From Acanthococcus lagerstroemiae (Eukaryota > Arthropoda > Insecta > Hemiptera > Eriococcidae), in assembly GCA_031841125.1 (NCBI GenBank), contig CM063106.1, forward strand, positions 38,374,001-38,438,000: a DNA stretch of 64,000 bases, in the 5' to 3' direction. Numbering within the stretch: position 1 is the first letter of the stretch; each line of letters opens with the position of its first letter. Below, one piece after another: positions 33,401 to 43,143 of the stretch. A program made the position numbers and the translations under genes. The notes beneath the pieces were generated by a model. That model saw nothing but the letters and a program-made list of their open reading frames with translations. It was not told the DNA's origin and searched no databases.

Positions 33401-35055
33401 CAGAATCTACCGTCAAATGTGCCCTTTTGTAGCACCTCCTTTGATTTAGAATCAATCACACTCATACCACCATTTCCCACAACAACATCCACTCCGTTTT
33501 TCACTAATTTGCGTATACTAAGAAGGTTTTTAGACAAATGTTTAGCATACAGAACATCTTTTATCTTTACTACTTTGCCACAGTCTAACATCGTAACAAT
33601 AGAGCCTTTCTTAGTAGCTTTCAACGACGTGCTCTCAGCTGCATTTGCGCTTTTAATAATAATTTCATTATTTAAGTTTTTGATATCCACAAGTGGATCT
33701 AACGTATTCACAATATGCTCAGTTGAGCCTGTATCGGAAATGAAGTTTACCACATTCGAGTAGCGTTCATTATACAATACTGACGATATACTATTACCTT
33801 CGGCGACATTAGCCTCAGCTACTTCCATGTCACCAATATCTTCATAGGCGTACTCCACATCGTTCATCTCCGCGTCCATGGCCAAAAACACATATTTTTC
33901 AGAAGGCTTCCCTTCACGTTCTGGACCCAAAACCTTGACCCTCCGGAAGAGGTTGTTGCGTGCCGTAACGCCTCGTCGATTCGTACCACCTACACCACGC
34001 GATCTGACACCGTAGTTCCCTCGACCACCATGGCTAGAAGAACTTCGCCGATCAAGCTTAAAACGATTAATCAAATTTGTGCCTTTTACAGTAGGCCTGC
34101 GACAGTTTCTCGACTCATGGTTGTCGGTTAGTTGTCTGCAATTGTAGCAAATCCACTTCTTTGACTTACACTGGTTCCATAAATGGCCCTGGCGACCGCA
34201 GCGGTAGCAGACGCTATCAGATTTTTGGTTTTCTACACCTTTTTTCTTTTTGGTTTCGGCGGAAAGGGCACTTCCTTCTTTTGTTCGTTCCTTTCCCTCT
34301 TTTTCCTCCGATTCTAAATTAACCAGGGTATTTTTCAACTCGTCTATCGTTATTTTCGGGTTAGCATTGTAATGTAATGTCAATTCGCGATGAACCGCAC
34401 TTGTGGCCATCAAGAAGTTTTTAATGGTTGCGGCCTCATCAATCTTTTCACCATTCCTAATCACCCGCCTTTTCAGAGAGTCAAATCTCGTAATAAATTC
34501 TTGCGCCGTTTCTTTTCCCTTAGAGAAAGTTATAGACAACCAGGCTCGCATGTCCGCAAACTGCGAAAATGTCACATTCGGCTGTTTCATATCCCTCAAC
34601 TTTTTCAAAATCGTAACAGGCTCATCATAGTCGCAAATACTATTTTTATACTCATCGCACACGCGGCTTATCAAATACGTCACAGCCCAGCTCTTTTTCT
34701 GTTTCATTGTCGCTTCTTTTTCATTCTCTGGAGCTGGGACGCTATCATCTATAACGTATTCTAATTTGAATGAGCGAAACTCGTTCAGAACATACTTATG
34801 CCAGACATCGTAATCCGTTTCCTTCTCAAGCGTGTAGGAAGGGTTCAGTGGTCGAGGCAGCATTTCCCACTTACCAGTTTCCGAGGAAGTGGGCAATACT
34901 GCCAAGCTTGGGGTAGCTGAGGCATTTTTGTCGGCAGGCTCCTCATTGGTGGGTCCAGACAGCTCTTCATACTTCTGCAGAGCCGCCTGCATCTGCAAGA
35001 TTTTCTCTCGCATTTCTTTCATTTCTCTACGAATATCATCGTCTGTCGTAGCCAT
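30418..35055 (-). CDS. Copia Gag-Pol polyprotein, intact single ORF
   Basis: One open frame of 1545 codons from ATG at 35055 to the stop at 30418. Domain order is that of Ty1/copia: Gag with an N-terminal coiled coil, a zinc knuckle (CYRCGRQGHLWNQC, near residue 285), aspartic protease (DTGSTEHIV, near 440), GAG-pre-integrase with the CEICKRGKM zinc site, integrase core (starting HTDVMGP, near 730), reverse transcriptase (YVDDILI, near 1220) and RNase H (SSAEAEFIALS, near 1437). Integrase before reverse transcriptase separates Copia from Gypsy. No stop or frameshift was seen. Gag and Pol are in one frame, so the Gag:Pol ratio must be set another way, such as splicing as in Drosophila copia; I did not map a splice. 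Confidence 0.95.
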   Translation of the reverse strand: MATTDDDIRREMKEMREKILQMQAALQKYEELSGPTNEEPADKNASATPSLAVLPTSSETGKWEMLPRPLNPSYTLEKETDYDVWHKYVLNEFRSFKLEYVIDDSVPAPENEKEATMKQKKSWAVTYLISRVCDEYKNSICDYDEPVTILKKLRDMKQPNVTFSQFADMRAWLSITFSKGKETAQEFITRFDSLKRRVIRNGEKIDEAATIKNFLMATSAVHRELTLHYNANPKITIDELKNTLVNLESEEKEGKERTKEGSALSAETKKKKGVENQKSDSVCYRCGRQGHLWNQCKSKKWICYNCRQLTDNHESRNCRRPTVKGTNLINRFKLDRRSSSSHGGRGNYGVRSRGVGGTNRRGVTARNNLFRRVKVLGPEREGKPSEKYVFLAMDAEMNDVEYAYEDIGDMEVAEANVAEGNSISSVLYNERYSNVVNFISDTGSTEHIVNTLDPLVDIKNLNNEIIIKSANAAESTSLKATKKGSIVTMLDCGKVVKIKDVLYAKHLSKNLLSIRKLVKNGVDVVVGNGGMSVIDSKSKEVLQKGTFDGRFWRMSFKSLKEGHGKDIECFVSEGDVEKEGSTIPLMDHSYAKKNSSEGSNDHLLDHNYVVRSQDVSENEGRRFVQAYDDLQQDSNVQKGEKSVDSFSNQERASEVNVRNNVGMLWHVRLGHTSRTYLEKAGKLLPELKNVKFEKDIIDCEICKRGKMTRNPCITVRHRFAEPLRLVHTDVMGPITPGTLLKGSRYIVTFIDDFSRYAWAYPIQDKTQVHIAFQSMLENARMLVGRDVTVYELRMDNGTEYLTEGMKRVVEEKKIVCKTTPPYSSNLNGTAERFNRELQEKIRCLIFDSGFPKEMWAYALNFALMIYNNTPKRSIFFEIPLERLAKRKTTLKYVRRFGCLCYVLNPLHKGKLDERGTEGFLLGCHEMCYTVVEPTTSKILKSKNVSFVESKVYGHVYGNKRKASVLGTSTFKTENSDDKSFMTLRSIDPHDVDEIRINLARVMNDDEYNKEVICAMISDLDDEPQSYEDAIRSRERLEWVKAINDEVHAQLKNGTWDYVERCNVPKGQRIMTSRWVFKRKEEPNGELIYKGRLVIRGFNDSNFYDITETYAPVARMSDIRFMLSVANKFNLQLHQLDVKTAFLNGTLEKSVFMEIPEGVNTENVNKDTHVCVLRKALYGLKVSPRRWYERFREAMLELDFQVYPFQACMFIWKGNNKLVVVLIYVDDILILSNCNEMTVKLKEHLSNNFEMKDMGMPNKFVGLEIERRGKTMYIHQKKMIEKMLSRFGLQDSRPVTTPMNNKDAEKKNACDNNNSNKTLAAENFPYKEIVGSLLYLAGGSRPDIAYAVNVLSRKQSNFNADDVIKVKRVLRYLRGTTNLCLKYESRGDRLDCFVDASLGMSDEEGKSTTGLIVRLFNDIIFWRTKRQSHVALSSAEAEFIALSMACRELVSIREMSMSILDLSLIPVVYEDNQAAIRMAKSDDPQSLKHIVKLCYHYVRFEIAKRNVILCWVSTKEQLADALTKPLGPSNFLEFRRKILFTLDNAI

Positions 35056-35636
35056 TTCGTGTCTAACAAAACAAATCAATTACAAAGCACATCTGTTAGA
35101 ACAAATTTATTGCAAAATTTTTCTGAACTACTGTATTGAAGGAACCAAAAACGTAGGGCTAATAACTTAAATTACAAACGTAACAGGCGTATGCTATACA
35201 GCGTAAGCTAAGTATTTAAAGACCAGTCTTTTAATACATTCCCAGCTTCCAACGTCGTTAGCTAGATATAACCACCGTATGACACTAAAGTGGATCCAGT
35301 ATCAACTTAATATACTGGTCACAGCGTAATTCAACGTAAACTAGCGCTCGTTTTTCAACGGCATGTTCGTGATGGCTACTCCATCTCCCAAAACATTACA
35401 CATCGTACAACCATCGTAATTTAGTGTCTTATGGATTCCTTCCAACGTATGCCCAGATTAATCTTCAGTTGACAGTTTCAACGTTACAGGATCCTGTATG
35501 TAATCGTAAATTAGTGCGCACATTCGAACAGATTACCACGTGGAGTTAGTGTACTGTCTCAGGTGTTAGAACTTAAAAACTATATACTTGCTTAATTCTT
35601 GCACCGAACTTTGACCGCTACCCGGCGCCTCCACCA

Positions 35637-35833
35637 CGTTGGAATATTGGAATTAACAGAACAGAACTGACAGCTAAATAAAAAGAGAAGATTCGCGTAT
35701 CGAAAAAGATTTACTCGTAGAACCAAAGAAAAACAACGTAAGCGTGTAACCAACATAACAACATCGAACAAAGAAATCGCACATCATCAGAATTCCTACA
35801 TTACAGTGTAGCCACGTATACATTTCTTCAACG
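35637..35833 (-). repeat. Copia 5' LTR (197 bp)
   Basis: Upstream LTR relative to the minus-strand polyprotein, matching 29830-30026. The leader from 35636 down to 35056 contains a GC-rich stretch (GGAGGCGCCGGGTAGCGG, minus strand) just after the LTR. That is the expected position of a primer binding site, though I could not assign the tRNA. Confidence 0.93.
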
Positions 35834-36547
35834 ATAGGTCGTTTGGAAATTTTGTTAGCAGCAACTAACATGCATCCAAACGAAATCGAATCCGATCAGA
35901 TAACATTTGCTGTTTGCTGGCAGCATGTTGCCAACTTGCTGCTAGCAAGTTCAAACCATCGGCTGCCAGCCTCGGTGTTAAGCCATCATGCTTCTAGCAT
36001 GCTGCCAGCCTTGGTGTAAATGAGCCATCTACGCGGAGCCTTTCGCGGAGCTCGTTAGCTTCCCGAAATACGAACGTGAAAACTGCATCATACTACAAAC
36101 TGATAAGAAAAATGTAAACATTGTAAAAGCCTTATAATACATACTCTACTAACAGGTAAATTAAGGTCCTTTTTGATATTTTAGTATTACAGATTAGACA
36201 TTTTCTGTGATTAGCTCTGAGCTGTGATCTTCTGATAAGCCAATAGCTTTGTTCTATTTGTCACAATTTCCGACTCTTTTAACACCATGAGGAAAGTGGC
36301 TTGTGAAAGCTAAGAAAAAGTATTATGGCGGGAATTAGGCGGAAATGTGAAAATCACTGAAAAACAAAAACAAGCATGATAACTTGATAACATGAATTTA
36401 TTTCGGAATTAATTTCAAATACTCTGATCCTCTCGCCGTGAATTATTAGCTCAATTTTACAATTCGCAGAAAAGTTGCCATTGATATATTAGATGATAGA
36501 TTTGAAATAAAGAGTTACACCACCTGTGAAATTCTTTATATCTCAGG

Positions 36548-37258
36548 ATGGACAGTAATGACTCCTCAAGTAAACAGCCTTGTTCTATTATCGGATTTTA
36601 AGATCCCAACTGTCTATAATATTGCGCTGAAACTTCATACAGCTTGTTTCTACTTGTAGTTTTTACTAACGATCATACTGTCACTGTTTCAGATCAGTCT
36701 ATTATGAAGACTATGATGAAATACGATGATTCTGCAATTGCATTGGCAGATATTCGGTGTCAGATGAAGAATTCGATCATAAAACACTACGCAGCTACTA
36801 AAAAAATGGAACTATCCAATTTGGTTAGTTCTTAATATAGTTTAATTGCACTGACTTAGCTCGCGCAATTTCATTACCGCAGTTTTACGAGAGAATTGGC
36901 ACGTAATAAGTCTCCACAGAAATCATTCATTTGTGTACAAGTAGAACTAACTACCCATCTTTCTTATAGAGAAAATTAAAGTTTGTCGAAGTAGACAGAA
37001 CGATTCCGAAGATGACGCTTACATCAGAAACACAAGCGAAAGAGAAAACGAACTATACGGACAGTTTAAAAATCAAACCAGATATTTTACAAGAAGTTTG
37101 TAGCCTTTTGGATTAATTTCATAGCTTCTCGACCGATTTCCTTTTAATTATTTAGTTCAATTTAATTACAGAATGAACATTTATCGAACGAACTCAGCAC
37201 AATTTGTGACATTATTCAGAAACTGCGAAGAGAAAATGGAAGAACGATATTAAAATGA
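36548..37258 (+). CDS. Small basic coiled-coil-like protein, 4 exons, unidentified
   Basis: Exons 36548-36569, 36693-36823, 36970-37095 and 37172-37258 join in phase to 121 aa. The product is Lys-rich with two predicted helical parts (IALADIRCQMKNSIIKHYAA and LSNELSTICDIIQKLRRENG), plausibly a small coiled-coil or adaptor subunit. I do not recognise the family. Donors are weaker types (GTAAAC, GTTAGT, GTTTGT), while acceptors are good. The ATG-bearing exon of 22 nt was chosen because it is the one upstream ATG that keeps phase. The gene converges on COQ6 with only 115 bp between the stops. Confidence 0.5.
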
Positions 37259-37373
37259 GAGTAAGGACGAATAAACTTGGAAACTATTTAATTACGAAGT
37301 ATAAATTGAGGCTATTGTTAAATTATTGCACCGTCCATTCGATTAACTGTTTGAATTCTCCTTGAAAATTGTC

Positions 37374-40300
37374 TTATACGGCTGCAGTATTGATTAAAAG
37401 TTTCTGAAAACATTTAAGAGTATAAGGGTTCAATGAATTATGAAATTTAGGAATAATTATGATCCTACCATGTATGCTGTTTTTATTGTACCTTCAATGG
37501 AGGTATAGCATTTGTGATTTGGAATCCGGTGTTGGTTACAGCCAGCAGAGGAGACCACGGATGACCAGCAATTTTCTGTATCAAATCAATACCAACAAGT
37601 TTGGGAACGTTGCATCTCTGCCTTATCGTTTCATAATCTCGCAAATATTCAACATCACCTGTATAAAAGGTTAAATAAATGTAAACTTTTGAAAATATTT
37701 TCAAAACGACGAATAAAATTTGATCAACGTTACCCAGCTTCGCTCCGCAAGCAATTAATTTAGTTAGAACAGTATCGAGGCATTCAATATCACCAAAACC
37801 GAGATTCACTCCTTGTCCTGCCAACGGATGTACTCTGTGCGCGGCATCACTGAAAAAAAATATTTTACTTCAAGTCCACTTTCACCTCAAGCAGTTGTAA
37901 GAATGAGAAACGTGCATTATTTACGCACCCAACTAAAGCAACCTTAGGGGCTACATAACACGTCGCATGGCCGAAACCGACCGGGAATGAAGCTCGGCTG
38001 TGTTCTACAACTTCGCTTATTGATGGCGGAGTGATTTCACGTTTATCTTCGGTAACATTGAGTGTCCTTAGAAGAGAACTTACTGCGTTTGAAACACTCG
38101 TAACGAGAACATCGTTCACGGGTTCCTGCCACTGTTCAGATTAAATGGTTGAGAATTAAATAAAAGAAAATGTACTTTTTTTCACGGGTAAGGTAATGTG
38201 CGTACGAAATCCAAAATCTTGGTGAAATGAGATAGTGTTTAACATGACTGAGAAACTTCCTGAAGGGTAGTTTCGATGATGAGTCGGGTGCTGCTGTGTG
38301 TAGTCTCTCAATGTTTGCTTAGGAAACACGCACTCGTATGTATAGGTAAAATGTTTAATGCTATGCCGAGTTGAATACGTACAGCAGTTGAAACACGATT
38401 TAAAGGTGAAATATGTTCCTTCCATTTTCGAGACAGACAACTCAGCAACATAACTAACTAATTCAAGTTTCGATGTACTCCTGAAGACGTATACCGTGTG
38501 GCTAGGTTTTTTACAGTTCCTAATTATACTTTCTTTATTAACACTATAAGCTATCCTCAGGCGAGAAAAACCCAAAAAGTTATCAGCCGTAGCGACAGAT
38601 TTGTTTTTTAAAAGTCCAGAAAACCTGCAAGACAGTCCGCTATCCCACCAAACAGAAATAAAAGAAACAAACTTACATTTATATTGAAACACCCGGCATA
38701 CTTAAGTACCTTAGCTTCTGTTATAAGTTCCTAGGTCTTCACTTAGAGTTTCCATTTCGCACTTGTAGAGTTTCCATAATGTAGTGATCACACACACAAA
38801 ATTATAGATGTTTAACCTACTTTCATCACAAAGGTGTGGAATTTCGTCACCAATATATAAATTTTTAGATTTGACTAGTGTATGTAGTTCCATTACATAT
38901 AATGTACACTTCGAAAAAGTAAGTTTAAAACACTCACTATTACACTGTTCAAAGCATCTACAAATGATTCATCTGATAAGGCTAATAATGTATCCGCATG
39001 TTCAGGAGTGGTAGTCCAGACTAGAGAACTGAATTCATCGGATAGCTGTAAAATATTGTAAAAAATAATGTAAAAGAATGAGACGTGCAAGAAATGGGAT
39101 AGATCATCAATCAGATAATTATCATTAAGAATTCCCTAACAATGTTTCATGTCTATTCTTGCAATCGTCTATGTTTTAGGTTTTAGCCCCTAAGAATCTT
39201 CGAGTAAAAGTTATAGCTAATACGTCTCAAAAATGAACAGAGCTAATCGAGAAATCCTAACTAAATTTAATCCCACAGATTTAACTTTCAATATTTCAAG
39301 TTGTAACCCTGTGGTGCTTTTCAGGTAAGATTTATACCAAAATTGATGTCAAAAATAAACTCGACCATGTAACCATTAATCGATGTACTGGAAGATATAA
39401 CCCCCGATTTGTATATGTTGACTCCCAGTGTATTCCTTGGGAGCGGTTAATAAAAAAATAGGTTTGGCAAATCTGAAAACTGAAGAAATAGGTTATCATG
39501 TGACATTTACTTGATTAACATTTCAGGTCCCATTTATCTGATTAACATTGAGTGAAGAATACCATTCATCAGCAGACCTCTCTAACAACCCCGTTTGGAG
39601 CCCCAGTATATGCCCTGTTGAGTTTTTTATATAAATAACAAATTTTTTGGGTTGTATAACTTTTTTTTTTTTGAAACTTCATTTGGATTTATACACTTCT
39701 TCTTTTGAGAGCAAAAATCGGTGGAGGGGGGAGGTACACTAAGTACCACCCTATTTATAATTATAATTACGGAAAGAAACAACACAAATTTTCTAAAGTA
39801 AATACATACCGGTAATAATGCAACTGGACCACTAGGTAAGAACTTCTGCCAAGCAGTGTGATTTCCTTTCTCCTATAAGAATGAGCTTTCAGTTATTAAT
39901 TAGCACTATATAAGCACACCCATGATTTGTCAGCAATCAAAAACATGTTACTCAGATGAACATATTAATTCTTACTAATCGGTTAATAAAACTAACATAA
40001 GTACACACTCTCATACCTCATTCACTTTTACCGAAGCTACAACAGCTTTCTGATTGTAATTCCACGTTAAATATTGAACGCCCATAGTCTTCCTCACTTT
40101 CGAATTGGCTCCGTCAGTTCCCAACTGAAATATTATTCATTAATCGGTAGTCATGAGTATAATACGTTGAACATCGTTTAAATGTAATTAGATAATAACA
40201 TTATAGTCGACTTACTAATAAACTACATTCAATTGAGGAGCCATCTTTCAACCGCAATACAACATTTTCATCTACATCCTTAGGTAAATTGTATTCTGTT

Positions 40301-41591
40301 ATCGAGCTGTCGTGCAATACTTCAACACGATTGTTCAAATCCTCTAAATTTCTCATGGTAGCTGCGATTAAGACGTTGTTTTCAACAATGTATGCTAACG
40401 CTTCTGCAGTTGGTAACTCGTCTATGCTGAAGGTAGTGCTTATGTTCTTCGACCCAGTACCCCAAATCTGTGAAATAGAAAATGATCCGTCAATGCTTAG
40501 ATTGAAATGATTTTTAAAATTATTGATAACATCCCTGGAATTTCCTAATGCTCTCAAAAATTAATTGAATGAAACATACAGGCTGCAAGGCCATTTTCAC
40601 AGATATATTTATTTACATGTATTTGAGGAGCAAGGTTTTATATCTTTCTAGATCATATTGTATGTATGCGAACGGATCACACAACTGTAATTAAATTTCT
40701 TCTACCCCGAAGAAGATTCAGAATGTTCGACCAACTTTGAAATTTTGAATGGTATTCAGGTTCCCGAAATCCGGAGTCAAACAAAATTTCGATAAGCAAA
40801 GCGTACCTTTTCTCGTTTGAATGGACGAATTTCGATCTTCTTACTCGGACGAGTAAATATTTCACCATCTCTTCTTACTCGGATGAGTAAATATTTCACC
40901 ATCAAATAATGTTTAGGAACAGAAATGGTATTTCAGTAATTTCATTAGGAGAGAAACGGGCACTAGAGTTTTTTCTTCTTTTTTCATGAGAAGAACCGGC
41001 TGAAATGTATGTGTATGTCTTTTCTATCTCACTGTCCAAACATTGGGAGAGGCTGGATTCACCCCCTCATTAAGAGGGCACCACAGCTAAAGACAAACTT
41101 CTTCATTCAATGGGACTGGCCAAGTAGCAGTTTACGAGATCATACGCTGAAATAAAACGTAGCTGAACAACTCAGCGCACCGTTGCTATGTTACAATATG
41201 AAATGTAATCCTACCTTCATGCTCGTCACTTTCCTACATCCAGCTGAGCAAATAGTATCCCAAACTTCGACTTTCTGTAGTAACGTTTTAGTGGAGTTAT
41301 TCAACGCCGAAACTCGATTGCTGAATACATTAGTACGTTTAATCAGTTCAGACTCCCATCTCTTCTTCGGTGCACTTTCAATCAGTAAGATGGAGAGATC
41401 ACGTAAAGAAGAATTTCTCGCTGTCAACAGAAATACTAGATGTGCAATACTCTGTTGATGAAGTGTTAGCAAGCTTAAAATACAAACTCACCCAACTTGC
41501 AGGCCAAAACTGATCCTATCATTCCACCGCCAGCAATGACGATGTCATAGTACTTCTGAATACCAGATGAAAATGCTCGTTTAATAATCAT
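37374..41591 (-). CDS. COQ6: Ubiquinone biosynthesis monooxygenase COQ6, mitochondrial
   Basis: Exons (5' to 3'): 41591-41492, 41420-41215, 40467-40216, 40124-40017, 39872-39810, 39045-38938, 38131-37929, 37849-37734, 37658-37492 and a proposed 30-nt exon 37403-37374; 450 aa in phase (human 468). It starts with a short basic targeting-like leader (MIIKRAFSSG). FAD-binding motifs follow: YYDIVIAGGGMIGS, LGTDGANSKVRK and GDAAHRVHPLAGQGVNLGFG. Family blocks SNRVSALN, FLPSGPVALLP and SSLVWTTTPEHAD also match. COQ6 is a flavin hydroxylase acting on the C5 position of the ubiquinone ring at the inner mitochondrial membrane in complex Q. The last exon is the least certain; without it the frame stops two codons past the exon 9 donor. 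It is divergent from C10, with 548 bp between the ATGs. Confidence 0.92.
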
Positions 41592-42138
41592 GATGTACTT
41601 GGACACAGGTAAACTCTTGAAACTTTAGAAATCTTCTGGTGTATTTGTCGGACAGATTTCATGTACACATAATGAGTACCCGTGCCAATGATTTCCCACA
41701 CCTGATTTTCAAAATGTATAACGTAACCTCCGCTTGTCAATATAAAGTATCAACTCGCAGCAATCAGGAATACGAATAAATTAGAGTACAATTGAAATTC
41801 TCTTCTCTGGGCATAACATTAAACTCAAGAATGAAGAATTTGCATTCAAATTAGAATTCCTATTTCGGGAGAACAATTCTTATCACTAGGAACACATGTT
41901 ATCAGCACGTAAACAAATGCTTGTTGATTCGTTGATTTGTGACAAATTCTAAAATTATAAAAAAGTCGAATACTAATAATAAATTCAATTACAATGTGCT
42001 CTCAAGTCGCTAATTGGATGAAGAGAAATCTAATCGACACCGCACCGTAATTTTTGGAGTTGAATAACTTCGTGCGTACCTACATGTCTCATTTCATAAA
42101 GTGCTGATCCATTTCATCGTATTGATGTTCAATGTGTC

Positions 42139-42513
42139 ATGGAGAAAGAGAACAATCATCTTCAGACGCCGGAATACAAGATCAGCGTCATACTGCTCCA
42201 AGTTCTGGAGAAGCTGAAAGAAGAACCAGTAGCTGGTAAACTCAAATCGGCGAAAATGATGGCAGGTAATGATTCTATGAAAACAATGCAATACGTACTG
42301 CCTATTGTGATGCAAGTTGAAATGGAAGTGCTGAAGTTCCACGGATATGATGACAGCCGAGAAGGCCTGATCAAGTTTACGCAGTTAGTTAAAGAATTGG
42401 AAGAGTTAGACTCGGCAATCCGAAATTTACATAATGTGTTGAAATCGCAGTACCTACCGCCGGTTTCTGTCTACCATGACAAAGATTCATCGACTTTATC
42501 GTTATTCGAGTGA
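42139..42513 (+). CDS. Protein C10 (C12orf57 homologue), single exon
   Basis: 124 aa in one exon. It matches human C12orf57 (126 aa) in MKTMQYVLPIVMQVEMEVLK then FHGYDDSREGLIKFTQLVKE and LKSQYLPPVSV, the last two thirds of the protein. The first 35 residues differ, as is usual. The human gene is linked to Temtamy syndrome, and the molecular role is poorly known. The ATG is the first in frame. The gene lies between divergent COQ6 and convergent PTCD3 and probably shares a bidirectional promoter region (41592-42138) with COQ6. Confidence 0.9.
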   Translation: MEKENNHLQTPEYKISVILLQVLEKLKEEPVAGKLKSAKMMAGNDSMKTMQYVLPIVMQVEMEVLKFHGYDDSREGLIKFTQLVKELEELDSAIRNLHNVLKSQYLPPVSVYHDKDSSTLSLFE

Positions 42514-43143
42514 ACCATTTTTTATAATTTTCATTTTATACAAAGTATACTTTTATCAATTTTTTGTAGCGTTACACTTTCTGCACGAATGTATCCATCA
42601 ATTACTGAGATTATTAATCATGCTTGGATCCGATAGTAATTCTGTAGCTCAATTGGAGCACATCCCCTATGAATGACTCTATTCTTATTGAGCAACTTTG
42701 CTCTCTCATCTGAACGTAACCTGTTCCCTGATTAGTTTGAACATCTACTGTTCAGTAATGATGCCTGATGTAGCTCTGAATCTAGAAAGAAAATTGGTCA
42801 CGTCTGTTCAACATATCTATTAGGTGTCCAATTAGTACGCCAAGAAAAGAATTCTACCTAGTAGAGCAAGATCTCTGAACTGAGGACACATTAAATAAAT
42901 GAAAATATAAATACCGTGTATTATTCTATAGTTCCCCGTTTCCCTCTATTCAAGACATAAAGAATGCGTACCTCAAATGATAACGATCGTCAACTAAAGA
43001 AAACTAATATGTACAATAGTAAAAACAGTGTATTTCCGATTCGATCTTAGAATTTTAGGTACGTAACTACATTCATCAACTTCCAACAGTCATTTCTAAC
43101 AGCTGATCTTCGGTAAAAGAAACTTGGGAAAACACTCTCCTTC

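Larger units (their letters stand above)
29830..35833 (-). mobile_element. Full-length Copia LTR retrotransposon, very recent insertion
   Basis: About 6.0 kb on the minus strand. The 197-bp LTRs are at 29830-30026 and 35637-35833, and I found no difference between them by eye. They begin CGTTG and end CAACG. A 5-bp target duplication ATAGG lies at 29825-29829 and 35834-35838. A purine tract (AGAAGGGAG on the minus strand) abuts the 3' LTR at 30027-30035. Identical LTRs, intact flanks and an open polyprotein frame mean it inserted recently and could still be active. Confidence 0.95.
29680..36125. repeat. Older dispersed repeat split by the Copia insertion
   Basis: 29680-29829 and 35834-36125 are the two halves of one older element. 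A shorter inverted copy at 49391-49562 contains both outer parts: the ACATTTTTCTTATCAGTTTG-type end matches about 36090-36120, and the TTTGCGTTCAAACTTT-type end matches about 29735-29760. A partial copy of one end lies at 28830-28870. The interior near 35880-36030 has TGCTAGC/GCTGGCAGC repeats. Confidence 0.65.

Noticed and set aside
30334..35170. Plus-strand frames across the Copia element
   Set aside because: All are complements of the single minus-strand Gag-Pol frame.
38711..38893. Minus-strand 60-codon frame between COQ6 exons 6 and 7
   Set aside because: Exons 6 and 7 join in phase and match the family directly; this segment has no counterpart in COQ6 and is intronic.
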